A stretch of DNA of 64,000 nt, taken from the NCBI RefSeq assembly GCF_008086345.1, contig NZ_CP043006.1:4586032-4650031 (forward strand), in the 5' to 3' direction. Below are positions 25,177 through 33,395 of the stretch, piece after piece. Within the stretch, counting starts at the first letter, position 1, and each line of letters begins with the position of its first letter. Source of the stretch: Chitinophaga sp. XS-30. Its GTDB lineage: Bacteria > Bacteroidota > Bacteroidia > Chitinophagales > Chitinophagaceae. The position numbers and the translations under genes are program-made. The notes under the pieces are model-generated. The model made no database searches and was not told the DNA's origin. It worked only from the letters and a program-made list of their open reading frames with translations.

Positions 25177-25998
25177 ATGAACGACACCCCTGTCTTCTCC
25201 CACGCAGAACCTGTTCTCGCTGTGCACGACATACCTGAAACCATCCGGTACTGGCAGCAGATACTTCGCTTTCCTTCGCAATGGAGCTGGGGCGATCCGC
25301 CCAACATCGGCGGTGTTTCCTGGCAAAATGCGTACATCCAGTTCCTGTGCGACCCTGCGCTAGCGGCGGCATCAAAAGGCAATAACGTCTGGATACGGCT
25401 TCAGCACATCGATGCATTGTACCACCTGCACCAGGAGCACAAGGCTGAGATCGTTACGCCGCTGGAAGTGCATTCCTACGGCATGGCGCAGTACACGGTC
25501 CGGGAGATCAACGGATATTATATCCATTTTGCAGCGCCTGCCGTGAAGCGGAAAAAAAGTGAAAACTCACTGCCTTCTTCGGTACGCATCACCGGAAGAA
25601 CTCCTTCCGTACGGGAATACCTCGATCTTTTGCATAGCCTGGGCAACACGCCGTTGCTGACGGAAGAGATGGCAGCAAAACGCCTTGCCGCGGCCGTGCA
25701 TGGTGCCATAGCGGAAGATACCGAAAACGGAAAAACGATCGGCTGCGCCCTGCTCCTCGGAGACCATGCCAGCTACTATTATGTGAAAGATGTAATGGTG
25801 CACCCCGACTGGCAGGGCAGGCGCGTGGGAACAGCGATCATGCAGGAATTGAATCGCTGGCTGGACTATGAAGGAGCGGACAAGGCCCTTGTATCGCTGA
25901 TCACAGGGGAAACACTGGAGCCCTTTTACCTGCAATCAGGCTTCACGAAAGCATTCAGCATGTACCGGTATATCAACCGCCGTGAAAAAAAACATTAG
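25177..25998 (+). CDS. glyoxalase-like/GNAT acetyltransferase fusion
   Basis: A 273-residue two-domain protein. Residues 1-120 have the fold pattern of VOC/glyoxalase-bleomycin-resistance proteins (AEPVLAVHDIPETIRYWQQ ... YTVREINGYYIHFAAP). Residues 130-273 are a GNAT N-acetyltransferase: DVMVHPDWQGRRVGTAIMQE is the acetyl-CoA binding motif A, and LEPFYLQSGF is motif B. The joining of the two domains suggests that one binds and the other acetylates a small molecule, possibly a toxin or antibiotic, but no substrate can be read out. It is followed by an AraC regulator and another VOC protein, a plausible small-molecule response neighbourhood. Confidence 0.82.
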   Translation: MNDTPVFSHAEPVLAVHDIPETIRYWQQILRFPSQWSWGDPPNIGGVSWQNAYIQFLCDPALAAASKGNNVWIRLQHIDALYHLHQEHKAEIVTPLEVHSYGMAQYTVREINGYYIHFAAPAVKRKKSENSLPSSVRITGRTPSVREYLDLLHSLGNTPLLTEEMAAKRLAAAVHGAIAEDTENGKTIGCALLLGDHASYYYVKDVMVHPDWQGRRVGTAIMQELNRWLDYEGADKALVSLITGETLEPFYLQSGFTKAFSMYRYINRREKKH

Positions 25999-26086
25999 GC
26001 AATACCCGCACATGAAATGAATACAGGCAGATAACCGATTCGCGATCTTTTTGTTCGTATCTTCCCCCCCCTGATCCCGGAACAAT

Positions 26087-26926
26087 ATGATCTACAGGGA
26101 ATTCAAACCACATCCGCTACTGGCGCCCTACATTGAATGTTACTGGAAAGCCGATGCCGACAAACCGCCTTTCCGTGATACGGAATCGCTTATCCCTGAC
26201 GGCACTATCGAGCTGATGTTCAATTTCGGAGACGACTACGCACAGATAAAGAACGGCGCAAAAGAAACGGTGAAAGGCTCCCATATCATCGGTATCCGCA
26301 AGCAGGCGCTGCAGATATCGCAAACCAGCCGGCAGCATATATTCTCCATCCGCTTCCGCCCCGGAGGCTCCTACCCTTTCTTTCATATTCCCGCACACCT
26401 TTTTGCCAACGGCTTCTGGGGCATTGGCGAGCTGGCCGGCAGGGACTACCGGGAACTGGAAGAACGGCTGTACGAAGCGAAAGCCGATCATGAACGGGTA
26501 ACTATCACGGACCGGTTCCTCCTCTCCCGCCTGCATCAGGAAAATGATGATTACGACTTTGCCGTCCGCTCCTCCAGATGGCTGCTGCAAAACCCTGAAT
26601 CCTCCATTGCCGAAGCCTGCAGGCTCTTTGGCACGCACTACAAGCAACTGGAGCGGAAATTCAGCCAGGTGATCGGTGTTACGCCCACTGAGCTGCTGAA
26701 GATCCAACGGTTCAACCGGGCTATCCTCACCATGTACAGCTGCCAGTACCGCTCTCTCACCGATGTGGCGTACGCCTGCGGCTATTATGACCAATCCCAT
26801 TTCATCCGCGAGTTCCGGCAGCTGTCGGGACTTTCTCCCCGGCAGTTCCTGAAAGAACAGTTCACTATCGTGCAGGTGATACAACCTGTGCTGGCAGAGC
26901 GGCTGTCGAAATCGTACAATTTATAA
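26087..26926 (+). CDS. AraC family transcriptional regulator
   Basis: A 279-residue regulator. The N-terminal 150 residues form a sensing domain of the DUF6597 kind (REFKPHPLLAPYIECYWKAD, IRFRPGGSYPFF). The C-terminal 105 residues contain the two helix-turn-helix motifs of the AraC family: SIAEACRLFGTHYKQLERKF and LTDVAYACGYYDQSHFIREF, followed by GLSPRQFL. It stands 88 bases after the glyoxalase-GNAT gene and 34 before the VOC gene, and it may control one or both. The effector is unknown. Confidence 0.9.
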   Translation: MIYREFKPHPLLAPYIECYWKADADKPPFRDTESLIPDGTIELMFNFGDDYAQIKNGAKETVKGSHIIGIRKQALQISQTSRQHIFSIRFRPGGSYPFFHIPAHLFANGFWGIGELAGRDYRELEERLYEAKADHERVTITDRFLLSRLHQENDDYDFAVRSSRWLLQNPESSIAEACRLFGTHYKQLERKFSQVIGVTPTELLKIQRFNRAILTMYSCQYRSLTDVAYACGYYDQSHFIREFRQLSGLSPRQFLKEQFTIVQVIQPVLAERLSKSYNL

Positions 26927-26960
26927 TGCAGGCGATTCTACAGTTTTGCATAAAAAAAGT

Positions 26961-27375
26961 ATGGAAACAAAACAAACCGGACTGATCCCCTATCTGCATT
27001 TCGAAGGTAATTGCGAGGAAGCGCTGAATTATTATGCCGGTATCCTCGGCGGTACTGTCGAGATCCGGAGCCGTTATGACAATCCGGCCATGAATGCACC
27101 GGAGGCCTACCGTGAAAAGGTATTGCACGGGCGGCTGCATTTCAGTGGTCTGTCCATTTACACCAGCGATGTATTCCCCGGGCAGAAGGCGCAAGGGTCC
27201 AGCGGAGATGTTGCGCTGTCCCTGACTTTCCCGGACGAGCAAACCGCCCAACAGGTATTTGATCAGCTGGCGAAGGGAGGAAAAACAAGGCGTACCTTTC
27301 GCAAAACAGTTCTGGGGAGAATGGCATGGTAACCTGACGGACCGGTATGGCATCCGCTGGATGGTGAATTGCTAA
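26961..27375 (+). CDS. VOC family protein (PhnB-like), interrupted by one extra A
   Basis: The reading from METKQTGLIPYLHFEGNCEE matches PhnB-type vicinal-oxygen-chelate proteins of about 135 residues, including FDQLAKGGK near the end. The given frame then runs into TRRTFRKTVLG and stops at 27332. Removing one A from the run of five at 27281-27285 restores the normal family ending (VPFAKQFWGEWHGNLTDRYG, then IRWMVNC) and a stop at 27373-27375. Like parE, the error is one added A in a homopolymer, so a sequencing artefact is likely. Substrate unknown. It converges with the hybrid kinase gene, whose stop is 8 bases further on. Confidence 0.8.
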
Positions 27376-27383
27376 CGCAACGC

Positions 27384-29282
27384 TCAGGCCAGCGTACCGC
27401 CGTTAACTTCCTGTATGGCCGCGTTCAGGTGTTTGGTATCATATAACAGCAGGCGTTTCAAAACGCCATGCAATATCCTTGCTTCTACAGGCTTGCGCAG
27501 ATAACCGTCCAATCCCATCTGCATATACTCCTGTTCCTGCTCACTGAAAGCATCGGAAGATACCGCTACCACAGGAATATGGCGGAGCTGCTCATCACTG
27601 CGGAGGAGACCGAACACCTCGCGGCCACCCATAACCGGCATGTGCAGGTCCATCAGCACCACGTCCGGCCTCATGCTGCGCACAAGCGCGAGGCCTTCCA
27701 GGCCGTTTTTGGCAACACCGATATGCACGATGCCGATACGGTGCAGAAAATGCCTGAGGATCATATGGTCCACATCACTGTCGTCCATCACTACCACTTT
27801 GGTCTCTTCGGGCAGCGGCTCCAGGGCTTCCTTGTGTTGGCAATCGCTGTCTGTACTGACGGTCAGTGGCAACGAGATCAGGAAATGAGTGCCTTCCCCT
27901 TTCAGGCTGCTTACCTGGATGGAACCACCGAGCGCCTCCACCTTGCGTTTCGCAATGGCCAGGCCAAGCCCGCTGCCGCCGAATTCCCGGTACACCTCCC
28001 GGCTGGCCTGCTCAAAAGGCAGGAAAATGGATTCCAGCTGCTGTTCAGACATTCCCACGCCTTCATCACATACCTGGATGAACATATTCTGGCCGTTATG
28101 GAAACATCGCAGGCGGATGTTCTTTTCGGCAGGAGTGAATTTGATGGAATTGGAAAGCACGTTGTTGATGATCTGGGTGAGCATGACCCTGTCCGTCACA
28201 ATAAGATCAGGGAAACGCTGATCGATCTCCAGGTGCAATACTACGGACCTTGAACTGGCAACACTCTGGAAGATCCCTACGGTATTCCGCAAATGATCCC
28301 TGAGGGAAAATGTTTCGGGCTTAACCTCGTCACTTTTGCCGGCTTCTATTTTCGCCAGATCCAGCACATGGTTCAGGGTTTCCAGGATATTGCGGCTGGA
28401 GGCGTTCATACTCCGCGCCATCTGCCTCGTTTGCAGGTCTGCTTCCGACTTGCTGAGTATGTTGCTCAGCATTTCGCTGATCCCGATAATAGCATTGAGC
28501 GGGGTGCGGATCTCGTGGCTCAGCTCACTGATAAACGCTGTCTTCGCGGTACTGGCTTTAACCAGTTCGGCTGTACGCTGCTCTACCAGCTTTTCCAGAT
28601 GCTGGCTGTACTCTTCCAGCTGCCTGCGCTGCTTTTCATTCTCGTTCCGGCTTTTGGTGAGGGATAGATTCCTGCTGCGGAGGGTGCGCAGCAATTCCAT
28701 AATGTTCCCCTGGTAAAGGCTGATGGCCAGATAATTCAGGTACAATACAACGGGCATCACCATCCAGCGGTAAATGTTCTGTGTGACCTCGGAAAGCGGC
28801 AGCGCTTCTACCAGCCCGAAATAATAAATGAACTCCAGCATTACCAGGCATACGATAGGCATGGCCACACAGATGAAACGCGGCAGCTTCTCCTCCGGCC
28901 GCCAGATCAGCAGGGCTACACTCATCAGGAAAACCGCCAGCAGCTGCACTTCCGTAACCCGGCCGAGAATACTGCCGTAATAGAGGATAATGGCAATGAA
29001 TATAGCATGGATGCCGATGCGCGACGCATTGTAGCGCCGCTTGCTGTTCAGCCATATCATCGCAAAAAAAGCTGGGCAAAAGACCAGCACCGCGGGTATA
29101 AGAATGTATAGCGAATGCAGCAAAAGATAAAAAGCTATGCCATAAACTGTCACCAGTATGCCTGTAGCAAAGCTGACAATGTTCACCACTTTCACCCTCC
29201 TGGCCTCTTCTTTGTCCGGGAGCTGCAGTGTACCTGTTTTGAAAATCTGCTGTAATGTTGCGCGAATGCTTTGGGATACCAT
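27384..29282 (-). CDS. membrane hybrid histidine kinase/response regulator
   Basis: A 632-residue hybrid kinase. Residues 1-200 hold about six hydrophobic segments, a membrane sensor without periplasmic domain. A coiled coil (about 205-250) leads to the HisKA domain with phospho-acceptor His in SELSHEIRTPLNAI, the HATPase domain (NNVLSNSIKFTP, DEGVGMS, FGGSGLGLAI), and a C-terminal receiver domain (about 505-620) with Asp in VVLMDLHMPVMGG and Lys in YLRKPV. No DNA-binding domain is present, so output must pass to another protein or stay internal. No obvious partner gene is adjacent. Confidence 0.92.
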   Translation of the reverse strand: MVSQSIRATLQQIFKTGTLQLPDKEEARRVKVVNIVSFATGILVTVYGIAFYLLLHSLYILIPAVLVFCPAFFAMIWLNSKRRYNASRIGIHAIFIAIILYYGSILGRVTEVQLLAVFLMSVALLIWRPEEKLPRFICVAMPIVCLVMLEFIYYFGLVEALPLSEVTQNIYRWMVMPVVLYLNYLAISLYQGNIMELLRTLRSRNLSLTKSRNENEKQRRQLEEYSQHLEKLVEQRTAELVKASTAKTAFISELSHEIRTPLNAIIGISEMLSNILSKSEADLQTRQMARSMNASSRNILETLNHVLDLAKIEAGKSDEVKPETFSLRDHLRNTVGIFQSVASSRSVVLHLEIDQRFPDLIVTDRVMLTQIINNVLSNSIKFTPAEKNIRLRCFHNGQNMFIQVCDEGVGMSEQQLESIFLPFEQASREVYREFGGSGLGLAIAKRKVEALGGSIQVSSLKGEGTHFLISLPLTVSTDSDCQHKEALEPLPEETKVVVMDDSDVDHMILRHFLHRIGIVHIGVAKNGLEGLALVRSMRPDVVLMDLHMPVMGGREVFGLLRSDEQLRHIPVVAVSSDAFSEQEQEYMQMGLDGYLRKPVEARILHGVLKRLLLYDTKHLNAAIQEVNGGTLA

Positions 29283-29498
29283 GCCGGGAATTAATTCAGG
29301 TTTAATTAAACAAACATTTTCATGCTGACTTGTCCTGATACGCTATCACTGGTTCATTGGGACTCAATTATCAAGGGAGGGGATGCTGATTGAGCGCCAT
29401 CTGTTAAACCGATACCAAAGGGTCTGGTATATGATAAGGACAAATTGCTATTATAAGATACAGGAAATCAGTTTAAAGGGTGAATGAAAAGGGGGAAT

Positions 29499-30101
29499 TC
29501 AGTCTTTTCTCTTCTTCCCCGGGCCGGACTGTTGTTCATGAGGCAGGGGGGCGGATTTTGCGCGGCGCGGATCACTGATCACGGAACCAGTCACCTCACC
29601 GCGGTCATAGGTCTCCCGCATCACCCTCCCATCCTCATCGTATATCCTCCATTCTCCATGGCGGACAGAATTGCCTTTGCGCACGATCTCTGTAAAGGTC
29701 TCTTCATTGGTGACCGGATCTATTACAATAACCGTATCTTTCTGGCCTTCAATATCTATCGCCAGCATCATGCCAGTAGCACTGATCTTTCCATCGGGAT
29801 AAAAATATTTGCACATGCCGTCCAGCGCACCGTTGCGGAAGGTTTCCTCCGCCAGCAGATCGCCATTGACCGTATATTTCCGCCAGATGCCTTCTTTTCT
29901 GTTGTTCTTGTAAACGCCTTCCCAATTGTAACCAGGCTCCCCGCGGATAGACCCCACCTGCTCGACCCAGGGCCCCTGCTTTCTTTTTTTATCGTCGGTA
30001 CGGTTAGCGGCCTGCTGCGCCGAAACGGCCAGCACGGTACATAACATGGTAATGAGCAAACAGGTTTTTTTCACAGGGATATGTATTTTGGTTCTCATCA
30101 C
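29499..30101 (-). CDS. exported MORN-type repeat protein
   Basis: A 200-residue exported protein with a signal peptide (CLLITMLCTVLAVSAQQ). The mature part contains MORN/YwqK-like repeats, G-x-W-x-x-Y-x-x-G/D-G: EGVYKNNRKEGIWRKYTVNG, KYFYPDGKISATG and HGEWRIYDEDGRVMRE. These repeats form beta-hairpin arrays in proteins of varied function. The C-terminal tail is basic and Pro-rich. ATGs at 30101 and 30098 are both possible. It is downstream of no obvious operon partner; the DUF4382 gene upstream ends at a terminator 20 bases before it starts. Confidence 0.7.
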   Translation of the reverse strand: MMRTKIHIPVKKTCLLITMLCTVLAVSAQQAANRTDDKKRKQGPWVEQVGSIRGEPGYNWEGVYKNNRKEGIWRKYTVNGDLLAEETFRNGALDGMCKYFYPDGKISATGMMLAIDIEGQKDTVIVIDPVTNEETFTEIVRKGNSVRHGEWRIYDEDGRVMRETYDRGEVTGSVISDPRRAKSAPLPHEQQSGPGKKRKD

Positions 30102-30122
30102 AATGTAAGCATTTCAGCTAAC

Positions 30123-30151
30123 AAAAAAGCCCCACTAAGCGGGGCTTTTTT
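30123..30151 (-). terminator. terminator after the DUF4382 gene
   Basis: GCCCC (30129-30133) and GGGGC (30141-30145) with six A before and six T after give a symmetric hairpin that works in both directions; its position suits the DUF4382 gene. Confidence 0.8.
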
Positions 30152-30169
30152 GTATTGACCGGAGAAGTA

Positions 30170-31066
30170 TTATTTTGATAGTGTGATCGTCGGCAATTTG
30201 GTTTCCTTGCCCCGTTCTACCATTACATCATTGACCGTTGTGTCGTTATACCCGTTGCCGCCATTCACGAATACGCTGTAAGTGCCCGGTTGCAAGCCTC
30301 TTACCTTGAACTCCCCGTGCCGGCCCGGTATGGCGAACAGTGAATCGGTACTATTATACACGGTTACAACGGATTGCGCGTCTTTCGGCAGGATCTTTCC
30401 TGACACTGCACCGGTCTGCCGCACGGTCCATACATGGATAACGGGTTTCAGGATGAACCTGCCCCTGCTGACCTGGATGATGGAACGCTGCACATCGAAG
30501 TCCAGCCACAGCTGCAGGTTATCAGGCGATATCTCGTCCCATTCATTATGCCTCACCTTGATCACGATCTTTACCTGCCCGTTCAGCGATTTCAGCGGAT
30601 AGCTGATACTGTCTTTTACCAGTGAGTTATCCGGGCCTAAGGTAATACGGATCTTCCTGATGCGCCCCTGGCGGACGTTACCGGTAGCGAGACTGGTGTC
30701 CACGCCATTCCGGAGGGCTAACAGGTCATATACACCGGGGCGGATACCGAGGGAATCCCAAACCTCGCAGTCATCGTCATCACCACGGCGGTCTTCCCAC
30801 CAGCCGCAGCGGTCGCGGTCATCCCAGCGATCGTCATCATCATCTCTTTCGCTCCCGCAGGTGTCTACCAATACTTCCACCTTCCGGATATCGATCCATA
30901 CTTCATCGAACAGACCGGGATCATCGGTCAACATAAGGCTTACTCTTTGCTGCCCTTCCGGAATGTCCGGTTCAGCGGAATTGTTTTTACTGCATGCATA
31001 AATGATCAGGGAGAGGGCGCCCAATAGCAATAGCGGCAAGCCCATTTTGCGGAACATGTTTTTCAT
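30170..31066 (-). CDS. DUF4382 lipoprotein with an Asp-rich insert
   Basis: A 298-residue lipoprotein: hydrophobic leader and lipobox IIYAC (cysteine 25). The DUF4382 domain begins RVSLMLTDDPGLFDEVWIDI and continues to about residue 200 (GVYDLLALRNGVDTSLATG). Between two cysteines it carries an unusually acidic insertion of about 35 residues, rich in Asp, Arg and Trp (RDDDDDRWDDRDRC and RRGDDDDC), which may bind calcium. A carboxypeptidase-regulatory-like beta domain closes the protein (about 215-295; GLQPGTYSVFVNGG). It is probably exposed on the cell surface; function unknown. Confidence 0.82.
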   Translation of the reverse strand: MKNMFRKMGLPLLLLGALSLIIYACSKNNSAEPDIPEGQQRVSLMLTDDPGLFDEVWIDIRKVEVLVDTCGSERDDDDDRWDDRDRCGWWEDRRGDDDDCEVWDSLGIRPGVYDLLALRNGVDTSLATGNVRQGRIRKIRITLGPDNSLVKDSISYPLKSLNGQVKIVIKVRHNEWDEISPDNLQLWLDFDVQRSIIQVSRGRFILKPVIHVWTVRQTGAVSGKILPKDAQSVVTVYNSTDSLFAIPGRHGEFKVRGLQPGTYSVFVNGGNGYNDTTVNDVMVERGKETKLPTITLSK

Positions 31067-31346
31067 AAAGACTGGTTTTAAAGATGTTAGCTGGATCTGT
31101 TGATGGTTAAAAGCTGTTGCTGTACAAGCTGGTAAATCCTATGCCTGGCGATTGGATTTAGATATGGTGAACCCGGGGAAGGTTTAAATGCTTTAGAATT
31201 TATTCATCTGTTCTTGTTTATGCTTTATGGATGCAAATGGAACTTTTGATGATCTGCCGGATTCATAACGCAGGAATATGGCTATTTGGTATGCAGCAAT
31301 CTTCATTCCAAATCCTTCAGGAACAGTCGGGAACAGTAAAAATGGG

Positions 31347-33308
31347 TTAGATGCTTTTGAGGATGGCGGCGCCAAGGGGTGGAAGCCGGAGGATAATATC
31401 GTAAGGCTTTCCATGCCGGCCTTCTTTCGGCTTGATGGTGCCTTTATTGACAACGCCGCTGCCGTGCCAGGCGGGCGCATCGCTGTTCAATATCTCTTTG
31501 AAGCTGTGTTTCCAGGGGATGCCAACGAGATAGTCTTCCCGGGGAACGGGGGTCATGTTCAGCGCTACGAGTATCACCTCGCCGTCAAGGCCCTTGCGGG
31601 CGAATACCATAATGCTGTTCTCTTGGTCCGCCAGATGCACCCATTCAAAACAGTTGGGATCAAACTGGTTGGCGAACAGCGCCGGTTCCGAGGTGTACAA
31701 ATGATTCAGCGCCTTTACGTATTGCTGCAGGCTGGCATGGGTGGGGTGCTTCAGCAGGTCCCAGTTCAGCTCCGATTTGTAGTTCCATTCCTTGGTATCG
31801 CCGAACTCCCCTCCCATGAACAGGAGCTTTGTACCGGGATGGGTGAACATATAGCTGTACATCAGGCGCAGGTTGGCGAACTTCTGCCAGTCGTCGCCGG
31901 GCATTTTGTAGATGAGCGGGGATTTGCCGTGCACTACCTCATCGTGGCTCAGGGGCAGCATGAAATTTTCGCTGAATGCGTACATGATGCTGAACGTGAT
32001 CTGGTTATGGTACCATTTGCGGAAGTAGGGATCTTTTTTGAAGTAATCCAGGGTATCGTTCATCCAGCCCATCATCCATTTCATGCCAAAGCCCAGCCCG
32101 CCCATGAATACGGGGCGGGATACGCCGTAAAAGGAAGTGGATTCCTCTGCGATGGTCTGTACATCGGGGAAGCGCTCGTATATGGTGGTATTCAGGTGTT
32201 TTAAAAAAGAAATAGCCTCCAGGTTCTCATTGCCGCCATGTTCATTCGGCTCCCAGGAACCGGCCTTGCGGGAGTAGTCGAGGTGTATCATCGAGGCTAC
32301 GGCATCCACCCGCAAGCCGTCTATGTGGAATTTGTCCAGCCAGAACAGGGCGTTGCTGAGGAGGAACGACCTTACTTCGTTGCGGGCGTAATTGAAGACA
32401 TAGCTGTTCCAGTCCGGGTGAAAGCCTTTGCGCATATCCGCATATTCATAGGTATGGGTGCCATCGAAGCGGTAAAGGCCGTGATCATCGTACGGGAAAT
32501 GGGAAGGCACCCAGTCCAGTATCACCCCTATTCCTGCGTGATGGAAGGCATCCACCATGGCCATGAACTCCTGCGGTGTACCGTAACGGGAGGTGGGCGC
32601 GTAGAAACCGGTGAGCTGATATCCCCATGACCCGTCAAAAGGATGCTCCATGATGGGCATCAGCTCAATATGGGTAAAGCCCATTTCTTTCACATAAGGC
32701 ACCAGCATGGCCGTGATCTCCTTGTAGGAATAGAATACTTCGTGGTTGTTCAGGTCTGGCCGCCGCCAGGAACCCAGATGCACCTCATAAACTGAAAAAG
32801 GGCTTTGGAGCGTGCTTTTGGCGCCGCGGCTTTTCATCCAGGCGCTATCTTTCCATTTATATTTCAGATTGGTGGTAACGGAAGCGGTTTTGGGGCGTAC
32901 TTCCCAAAAGTTGGCAAAAGGGTCGCCTTTGCGCAGTTCCTCCCCGGAATTGGAGCGGATGAAGTATTTATAGAGCTGTTGTTCCTGTACATGAGGGATG
33001 AACCCTTCCCAGATGCCGGATTTGTCCCAGCGCGGAAAAAGGGTGTGGCTGTAGCCATTCCATCCGTTGAAGTCCCCGATGACGGATACGAAAGCTGCAT
33101 TGGGGGCCCAGACGGCAAAGTAAGTGCCTTCCACGCCTTCATAGCTGACGGTATGGGAGCCGAACTTTTCGTACAGGCGATCATGTATCCCTGCCTGGAA
33201 CAGTTCGATGTCCCGGACGGAAAACAAGGAAAAAGGCTCTACGGATTTCAGTGGGCGGAAGGGCTCTTCGTCACGTGGAATGATATTTTTTTTGCTTTGG
33301 GTCGTCAT
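31347..33308 (-). CDS. glgB: 1,4-alpha-glucan branching enzyme
   Basis: A 653-residue GH13 enzyme that makes alpha-1,6 branches in glycogen. The N-terminal CBM48 domain (about 60-150; YFAVWAPNAAFVSVIGDFN) is followed by the catalytic barrel with FSVYEVHLGSW, the nucleophile segment GLRVDAVASM, acid/base Glu in IAEEST and the third acidic residue in LSHDEVVHGK. The C-terminal all-beta domain is present. The start at 33308 avoids an upstream hairpin that ends the preceding helicase transcript; the ATG at 33353 lies at the edge of that hairpin. No other glycogen genes are adjacent. Confidence 0.93.
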   Translation of the reverse strand: MTTQSKKNIIPRDEEPFRPLKSVEPFSLFSVRDIELFQAGIHDRLYEKFGSHTVSYEGVEGTYFAVWAPNAAFVSVIGDFNGWNGYSHTLFPRWDKSGIWEGFIPHVQEQQLYKYFIRSNSGEELRKGDPFANFWEVRPKTASVTTNLKYKWKDSAWMKSRGAKSTLQSPFSVYEVHLGSWRRPDLNNHEVFYSYKEITAMLVPYVKEMGFTHIELMPIMEHPFDGSWGYQLTGFYAPTSRYGTPQEFMAMVDAFHHAGIGVILDWVPSHFPYDDHGLYRFDGTHTYEYADMRKGFHPDWNSYVFNYARNEVRSFLLSNALFWLDKFHIDGLRVDAVASMIHLDYSRKAGSWEPNEHGGNENLEAISFLKHLNTTIYERFPDVQTIAEESTSFYGVSRPVFMGGLGFGMKWMMGWMNDTLDYFKKDPYFRKWYHNQITFSIMYAFSENFMLPLSHDEVVHGKSPLIYKMPGDDWQKFANLRLMYSYMFTHPGTKLLFMGGEFGDTKEWNYKSELNWDLLKHPTHASLQQYVKALNHLYTSEPALFANQFDPNCFEWVHLADQENSIMVFARKGLDGEVILVALNMTPVPREDYLVGIPWKHSFKEILNSDAPAWHGSGVVNKGTIKPKEGRHGKPYDIILRLPPLGAAILKSI

Positions 33309-33344
33309 ACCTTGGCTGTCCGGCTTTTTTCCAAGATAAATAAT

Positions 33345-33371
33345 AACCCGCAAACTTATCGCCTGCGGGTT
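33345..33371 (-). terminator. terminator after the DEAD-box helicase gene
   Basis: AACCCGCA (33345-33352) and TGCGGGTT (33364-33371) form a perfect 8-bp stem, followed on the minus strand by an A/T-rich stretch. Confidence 0.65.
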
Positions 33372-33395
33372 AAAATAAATTATCTGCTGTAGAAA

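Noticed and set aside
27142..27327. Separate gene opposite the VOC coding sequence.
   Set aside because: Restoring the VOC frame by one base explains the region; the opposite frame is a shadow.
31193..31480. Short minus-strand frame overlapping the end of glgB.
   Set aside because: It overlaps the glgB C-terminus in another frame and has no hydrophobic or conserved segment.
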